In this document: positions 57,951-64,000 of the stretch, in pieces
Layout of the letters: each line of letters starts with the position of its first letter
Numbering within the stretch: the first letter of the stretch is position 1
NCBI GenBank assembly: GCA_023374045.1
Contig: CM041778.1
Span: 400,704,438-400,768,437 of the forward strand
Direction of reading: 5' to 3'
DNA from: Limonium bicolor
Taxonomy: Eukaryota; Streptophyta; Magnoliopsida; Caryophyllales; Plumbaginaceae
Length of the DNA: 64,000 bases
Notes under the pieces: model-generated
The model's input: only the letters and a program-made list of their open reading frames with translations
What the model was told of the DNA's origin: nothing
The model's database searches: none
Made by a program: the position numbers and the translations under genes

Positions 57951-58940
57951 CTAACTGCTTAACATGATATGGTTGAATATGCATGATGAAACTCGTATTG
58001 TGTGATTTTTATATGCTCGACGATCAAGCGATTATTAATTGTGCCCGTACGTCGTTCGTACTGGTGATAACAATTATCACCAAACCTAGGTGTGAACCAT
58101 TAGGAGAGATCCCGAGTGCTAACTTACGAGAGCAGAACTTCTCCTAACACACTAAGTGAAATACTTAGTTTAGAGACCCGGCAATGACCGTCTCTAGAGC
58201 GATGACTCGACTTGTAAACATCACCTAGTAGATTTCTAGGTACGTGTGTGTAAGACCCCTTGGGCATCCAATAAATGTAAATCCTCCAATAACGAGATTG
58301 AATCTCCAGGAGACTAACTAAAATGTGCTAACAGTTGAGAGTTAACTAATTAATGATATCTTGTTTAGTAAATCCTGGTCTGCATTCGTTCCAGCAGGTT
58401 GCGCATAGTGATCACTAGAGTTTAACACCCGTTTAGGGTCTACTCTTGTTAATCTAACGAGCCGGATATGATCGTTAGTCGAATGTGCTACCGTTGGCAC
58501 CATAACATGGCTTCGGCCGAATGGACGTCTACCACTGTAGACAAGTAAGACCATTTGCTTACTGGTAGATGGCACAGGACTATTGTCCAAATTATAAATG
58601 TGTGAGGCTAACAGGAATTTTGTCCTTAACGTGACACCCGTGTGATTATGTGAGGCGGTGATGGAAGCGAGGCTTCGTGTGATGGACTGTTAATGGATGA
58701 GACTAACCTAACTCGACTATCTCATAACTTGACATCGACTCGACATTTACTTCCAACTATATCACAATGATATATATTCTGCTGAAAGAGTGCCTATGTG
58801 CTTGCTGTATGTTTATATTATGCCTTTACAGTTGTTATGTCTCATGAAACCGGAACTGCATGTAACGAACCCATATGCTTAACAAGATGGCTAATTAACT
58901 CATGTGGCCTAATGGGTCTAGGATCATATAGTTCAACATA

Positions 58941-58985
58941 CTCAGCCCATGCTGAGCCTTTTGGCAACCACATTTTGCAGGTATG
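58941..58985 (+). promoter_or_regulatory. Second conserved hairpin plus TTTTGCAG/GTATG (C)
   Basis: A perfect stem CTCAGC-CCAT-GCTGAG, then CACATTTTGCAG|GTATGCAAC at 58980/58981. Confidence 0.5.
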
Positions 58986-59352
58986 CAACGAATGACGCCG
59001 GAGTGCGGGATTGGGTATGGACTTGACTTTTATTAGACACTATGTGTAGGAGGATTTCTGAACTAAGGCCTGGTAGGGGATAATCGAATACTGTTAGTTG
59101 CTCACTAGTTCATAGATAAATGAGGATTTATTTATGAGTGGCGCGTTTTGAAATACAGTTGATAAGCGTTCTGAATTATGTAATCTCGTCATCACTGCGG
59201 ATGGATGGTTAAGTAGATGGTTAGATGGTTGTGACACCCGCCTAGTTAGTGAGAGTATTCCGCTGCAAGTATTGCCATTAATATATTTTGATTACTGCTA
59301 TGAAGCGATTACGGTAAGAGTTAGGATTAATAGACGGGGGTGTTACAAAAAG

Positions 59353-59366
59353 TGGCATCAGAGCGG
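59353..59366 (+). other. Primer binding site of element C
   Basis: TGGCATCAGAGCGG, five bases after the LTR end; an initiator-Met-type site with one change. Confidence 0.8.
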
Positions 59367-62300
59367 AGTACCGCTCTGATGACGAGATATTAGGGTAAGA
59401 CTGTGAGCATAGGATTCGGGGATATGGGAAACGTGGTGAGGATCCGTAACTGGAAATTCCTAGGAATTAATGTGAAATATACGTGATCATTGGCCTATAA
59501 AGGCACTATGAATGTAGAAGGGTTGCGAATACGCAAATCCCGAACTTCTTGTATATGTGTTGATTACCCTGGAAATACTACCAGATAGACGAAAGATATA
59601 TGTATGGCTACGTGGTTAGGTAGACCACCGTCGCTATGAGAATGAACAAGTTGAGACGGGGAATATGAAGTCACGAGAGAACTGTCATTTATGTCATACT
59701 AATTTTCCATGGCCATAACGACGACCGGTAGACCACCGGCTACAGACATTCTGGAACGCCTATCCTCACCCTCCTCATCCCAGAGACTAATGACAAATGA
59801 AGACCGCAGGGAGATGAAAAGATCCTTCCTATTGGGAAGACCTGACCTGGCCGCCATGAAATATTACATCGACAATGCGGGACCAGAGCTCAAATGCATG
59901 AACTACTAAGGACTAGATAATCTCGGTAGCAGTATACTACCTAAGGGAATTTAATCGAACTCAGTAGCGACATAGTGGAACACTATACCAACGGCAATAA
60001 AAAGAGCCAGCAAGACTAGCGAATATGCGAAGACATGAACGTATAGATACCGCAGCAACATGCACTGTACAATAATTCAACCTGCATGGCGCACTTGTCA
60101 CAAAAGTGCTGCCCTAATAAACTATTTTGGAAAGACGACGATGACCTACAACGGTAGACAACTTCAAGGGCGTATGGACCGTACCCTCTAGGGCTACAAT
60201 GAGTTAACACCTTGAGAGAAGAATGGCCACATAACCCTGAGAATGCGGGAAAGACGAATGTCTGAGCGAATGCAAAGGGAAGATTAACGAGAACCCCCTC
60301 GTAAGGAACAGAACCTGAATTTTTGGGATACCCACGCACTGAGCCTGACGCTCAGTGCGGGATAGACAATTCCATAATTTTATATTGACTTCATGCGGAG
60401 CACAAGTAACACGCTAAACCTACATAACCCATATGTACACGGTGAATAAACCTGCTAAATTGACTTACCTTGAGTAAACCTTCTATACTTACAAACCCTT
60501 TCACAATTCCAAGCCTTATTCTTACCAACAGACACGAATTAAACCTACGGACGAAAAGCGAGAGTATACGGGCAAGGCGCACCGAATTACTAACCCGAGC
60601 ATGACCTACTCAGAGAAATCTATAACCATCAGCAAGCGAACTATCGTCATGAGAGAGTTCGACACACCAAAGGTGGAGACCAAGAGGACTAACTACAAAC
60701 ATCAAAAGTTCTAAAACTGAGTTACAAATAATGTACTTAGGCGAATAATGAACGCATAAATTAAGAAACCCGTGATACGAAAAAGATAGGACAGGTACGT
60801 AGAGTATAAACCCGATCCCAATCCAGGGAGAGGCTGACAACCTGTATTGCTCGATAGTTGAGCCGAATACGATGCCAAGATAACGCCAATCATTGCGTGT
60901 AAAGAATGATGCATCCATCGTTGACAACACGGGACAAGCAACCGAATCAATCCCAAGAAACCCATAGGATATCCTAATGTGAAAACTCCGAATCCCTAAA
61001 TTATGATAAAAAGGAAGAACGAATATAAGTAACAAGGTGTTCTGAAACCGGAGAGGGCCGAATCGGGAAAACAGCTGAAACAAGCATACTACATGATAGG
61101 CGGATTTAGCTAAATGCTGCACTATAAGCGCCACTAAGGGCTACCTATATACTTATCGAAGATTGAAAACCTGGGGAATTAAGATACTGATGCAATTCAG
61201 TAGGGCCACATATTGAGAAGATATATCCATACATTCTTAACCACATAGCGAACCGAAACTCGACTTATTATGAGGCACATGCCCTACTCCATTCACATGA
61301 ACATGCACGAGCATATGTCTGCTTCGACGACTCAAGTGCGTAAATAGGAGTAAAGGGATGTATAAATTCGAATAGAATTAAATCCCCAATATAATATAAA
61401 TAATAATACAAACAATGAAATATGTGACTCAGTGTGAAGCTGATGTGAGATCAAGTAACCGAATTAGCTAGCTACCCGATAAACTGATTAGTTATAACCA
61501 GTAAGACTTAGTTTCATGAATAGTGAGATGGATCGCCTGAGAATGTACGCTATAACCACGAGCGGCTCGTTTGTAAAGAGATTAATTTTAGATAGAGTGT
61601 TTATCACGTAATGAAAGTCTCGATAAGATAAAATTTGGAAATAAGAAAATAAATTTTGAGGTTGTCTGATATTTGACGTGGGAGGTCGAACTTGACCGTG
61701 GTCAAGTCAAGGGAAAACCAAACACAAATTGGAGTAAAGGAATAATTCAACACCGATGCTGACCACATTGGGGTTGGAAAGTTCCTGGAACTCCCTACAA
61801 GTGGTCACGAATAATTGTAATTAAATAGGTGGCTATTTTCAGTCCTCCCAAAATGTAGCATCAACTCATCTAAAGGTATTAAACTGCATGAAACATAAGT
61901 TTAACGTACCTGAAACATAGGTTTCGGAAACTGAAACATCAACCTTGTGCAACCTCCATTCATCCTCTCCTTTAATATTAAACTGTTTTCTAGATTGTCC
62001 AAATTGTTTACTTAACTAGTTAAGGATGTTAACAAAGATTTAAACCAAGACTAATCCAAGAGAATACTGCTAACACTACTAGAAATTTATTCTATAGCAA
62101 CACAAAAGCTGCAGACAACTGCAACACAAGAGCTTGGTATTCCCCCTTTATGTGTATATGGTGTGAATTGTATAAATTGATAAGAACATTATCCTTGTGT
62201 ACTATAGAGGGTAAAGAGTTAGAAAGACTCCGCAAATATCGAAATACAGACTGTTACGAGGGAATACTCATGGTAATTATAACGTAATGCATGGAAATAA

Positions 62301-62900
62301 GTCCATTAAGGAACCAAGAGATACTTCCACATACTAAACAAGAACCTATCCATAAACTTGGTAGAATTCGGAGAAAAGGAACTTTATACCAAAACTAAGG
62401 TGAGATTCTGTTGCGAAGAGCGCACACTCCCAACTACAAACCCCAGCAGTAACGAGCGATCGAAACCTTATCTGTATGATCAGTAACAAATCTTACGCTA
62501 ATTACATGAACCGACTACAATGGCAGTTGGACAAATAATTAATCGAAAAGAAAGTCTGGTTGACCTCTAATACTAACTTAAAAGGAATTCGAACCCCTTT
62601 CAACTACAGATTAAAGGAAAAGAGGTATAGAACATTGAAAATACCGTACCTCAGCATGAGGCCTACCTAAATCGATTGCAACCGTAAACGCATATCGATA
62701 TACAATGTCAAACCAATTAACACCTGAAACACTACCTTATAAAGGAGTACCACAACCAATACACTACTAGGAGAGCGAGGTGTCACCTCTAACCCCCTTC
62801 CCAATCCGTACCAATAAGGCAACAACACCTATGACAAGATAACTAAGAACACGAACTAATCAACATCATACGACACCGAGGACACCGAGAAAGGGAGATT
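59367..62900 (+). other. Non-coding interior of element C
   Basis: Downstream of the primer site there is no recognisable gag, protease, RT or integrase on the plus strand. A 66-codon frame (59709-59909, MAITTTGRPPATDILERL start) is the only ATG ORF near the expected gag start and matches nothing I know. About 61660-61800 matches the M 3'UTR, so the interior is only about 2.3 kb from primer site to 3'UTR. This fits a large retrotransposon derivative (LARD) or a heavily deleted copy. No 3' LTR is seen before the window end. Confidence 0.5.
61660..61810 (+). other. C 3'UTR block shared with M
   Basis: TTTGACGTGGGAGGTCGAAC, ACACAAATTGGAGTAAAG and CTCCCTACAAGTGGT occur in the same order as on the minus strand of 21290-21490. 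Confidence 0.65.
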
Positions 62901-63169
62901 GACAATAGAACACTTCACTAACCGTGTGACGGACACTATGATAAGTGTGAACATATAGGCTTTTTAGGGTTTAAATACCTTATAATTTGTAACAATTCAG
63001 GCAATGTTTCCCACTTATTATGTGTTTTTCCTAAGATTTATGTTTTATTAGAACTGATGTATTTTATATGCTAAATATAGGAAAAACCCAGGAAACGAAG
63101 ATTTTACCTCATAAGGATTACAACACAACAAACGGGGAACAAATCAGGAGAAGAGACACAAAAATTGGT

Positions 63170-63370
63170 CACGTTCGGATCTGTTTGTCCAGACACAAAC
63201 CCGGACGTCTCTTGTCCGGATCAGTTTAGCCGGACACAGAGTCGGACGTGACCTAAATTCCAGATCTGAGAGTTCTCTGTCTTGTCCGGATCCGGACAGC
63301 GATCCGGACATATTTCGAGTTTCAGATCTAAAAGTCTCGTGTCACGTCCGGATCCGGACACAGATCCGGA
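63170..63370. repeat. Cluster of GTCCGGATCCGGAC-type palindromic repeats
   Basis: About ten TCCGGA/CCGGAC words lie in 200 bp, including two perfect 14 bp palindromes GTCCGGATCCGGAC (about 63285 and 63346). The motif returns at 63770-63880. Short antisense frames (63221-63406, 63756-63980) follow from the repeat. Confidence 0.8.
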
Positions 63371-63407
63371 CGTCACACAGAATTGAAAAATAAAAATACA
63401 CTGCACT

Positions 63408-63436
63408 GATAATTAGCCTTTCGGCTCAATTATCAG
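63408..63436. other. Hairpin beside the TCCGGA cluster
   Basis: GATAATTAGCC-TTTC-GGCTCAATTATC forms a long imperfect stem. Confidence 0.55.
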
Positions 63437-63527
63437 AGGCGGAAAGGGGCACAATTATGTGAGGCGACGGGCATTTATTAACACACACCCATGCCCCAAT
63501 TATTTTCAGCTCACCAAACGCTCTTCT

Positions 63528-63620
63528 AAACTCTATTTAAACACTGCTCTCCTTCACCTCTAAATGCACCAGACTTCAGAGTCTAATCTTCATCTCTCCC
63601 TCTCTGTAATCCTCTCATTC
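63528..63620 (+). promoter_or_regulatory. Candidate Pol II promoter at the right edge
   Basis: CTCTATTTAAACACTG is a TATA-like box, followed within about 30-80 bp by a CT-rich leader (CTCTCCTTCACC, CATCTCTCCCTCTCTG). It could drive a gene or another LTR element beyond the window. No convincing coding start is present before 64000. Confidence 0.4.
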
Positions 63621-64000
63621 ACGTACTCCATTTCCATTCATCAATTCCCTCCATAAAACTGCACCGTTCACTCACGATATAATCCGTATTCACTCCTCAA
63701 ATCCTCCATTATCTTCACCCGTCACTCACACACATCCCGTACTCATACGCATAATTTAGCCGTGTCTGACCCTTGTCCGATCCGGACACACACATTTCAC
63801 ACACGTCCGGATCGCGTCCGACCCAGACAGACCCGGACATCTCACGTCCGACTCTGTGTCCGACCCTGTTGATCCGGACAACTCACAAAACTCACCAAAA
63901 TTTCCACTTTCGCCCCATTTCACCCAGTTCACTCCATTATCACCAAAACCAACCTTCAAGCTAGCACAGCGCAAGGACAAGGGACGGAGCGGGCAAGAAG

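Larger units (their letters stand above)
48458..59347 (+). mobile_element. 5' LTR of gypsy element C (about 6.3 kb, split by a copia insertion)
   Basis: TGAAATACCTC at 48458 to GGGGTGTTACA at 59347, directly followed by a primer site. It is inserted into the B LTR. Removing the copia element and one target copy leaves about 6.3 kb. It contains an inverted/direct repeat cluster, a tRNA-like segment, a pyrimidine-rich stretch (49550-50540 and 55137-55760), an AT-rich zone (56100-57450) and both conserved hairpin modules. The ORFs 49558-49893, 55731-56084, 57725-57913 and 58798-58995 carry no recognisable motif. Confidence 0.85.

Overview
The window is repeat-dominated DNA from a flowering plant, probably a eudicot. 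It is almost entirely nested LTR retrotransposons, and I see no complete ordinary host gene, rRNA or functional tRNA. The plant assignment rests on Ty3/gypsy chromovirus (Tekay/Del-like) and Ty1/copia polyproteins, initiator-Met-type primer sites, Stowaway and hAT MITEs, and GT/AG introns.

Layout. 1-7817: 3' end of gypsy element G1 (integrase plus chromodomain, then a 5.9 kb 3' LTR). 7818-15089: head-to-tail array of a small TRIM-like copia derivative on the minus strand (LTRs about 212-233 bp, unit about 840 bp). It is interrupted by a three-exon P-loop gene fragment carrying two MITEs, and one unit carries a duplicated foreign segment. 15090-about 24650: minus-strand gypsy element M (5.5 kb LTR plus a decayed internal region). 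About 24652-29617: gypsy element A, truncated in gag. 29618-35091: a 5.5 kb LTR shared by A and B. 35092-48457: gypsy element B, whose integrase is split by a 5,045 bp solo LTR (40170-45214, TSD ACCGA). 48458-59347: the LTR of gypsy element C, itself split by a 4,588 bp copia element (50544-55131, TSD CTTCC). 59348-about 62900: non-coding C interior. 63000-64000: a TCCGGA-rich segment with a candidate promoter.

The most notable system is in A and B. Between gag and protease both carry an AlkB-type 2-oxoglutarate/Fe(II) dioxygenase exon. It is intact in A, with the HxD...H iron site and both terminal arginines, and broken by one base in B. The exon is bounded by splice signals. One donor at the end of gag can join in frame to the AlkB acceptor, giving Gag-AlkB, or to a second acceptor at the protease, giving Gag-Pro-Pol. 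Both acceptors have the same phase in both copies. B's gag has two further candidate introns. I infer an element that uses alternative splicing to choose between a Gag-linked nucleic-acid demethylase and Gag-Pol. Splicing has not been tested.

The gypsy families also share non-coding structure: paired polypurine tracts, each preceded by a hairpin whose pairing is kept by compensating changes; two conserved hairpin modules in the 3' quarter of the LTRs; short 3'UTR repeats; and tRNA-like sequences antisense near the LTR start. Most coding regions are broken by CAG-to-TAG, TGG-to-TAG/TGA changes and small indels, as expected of old methylated elements.
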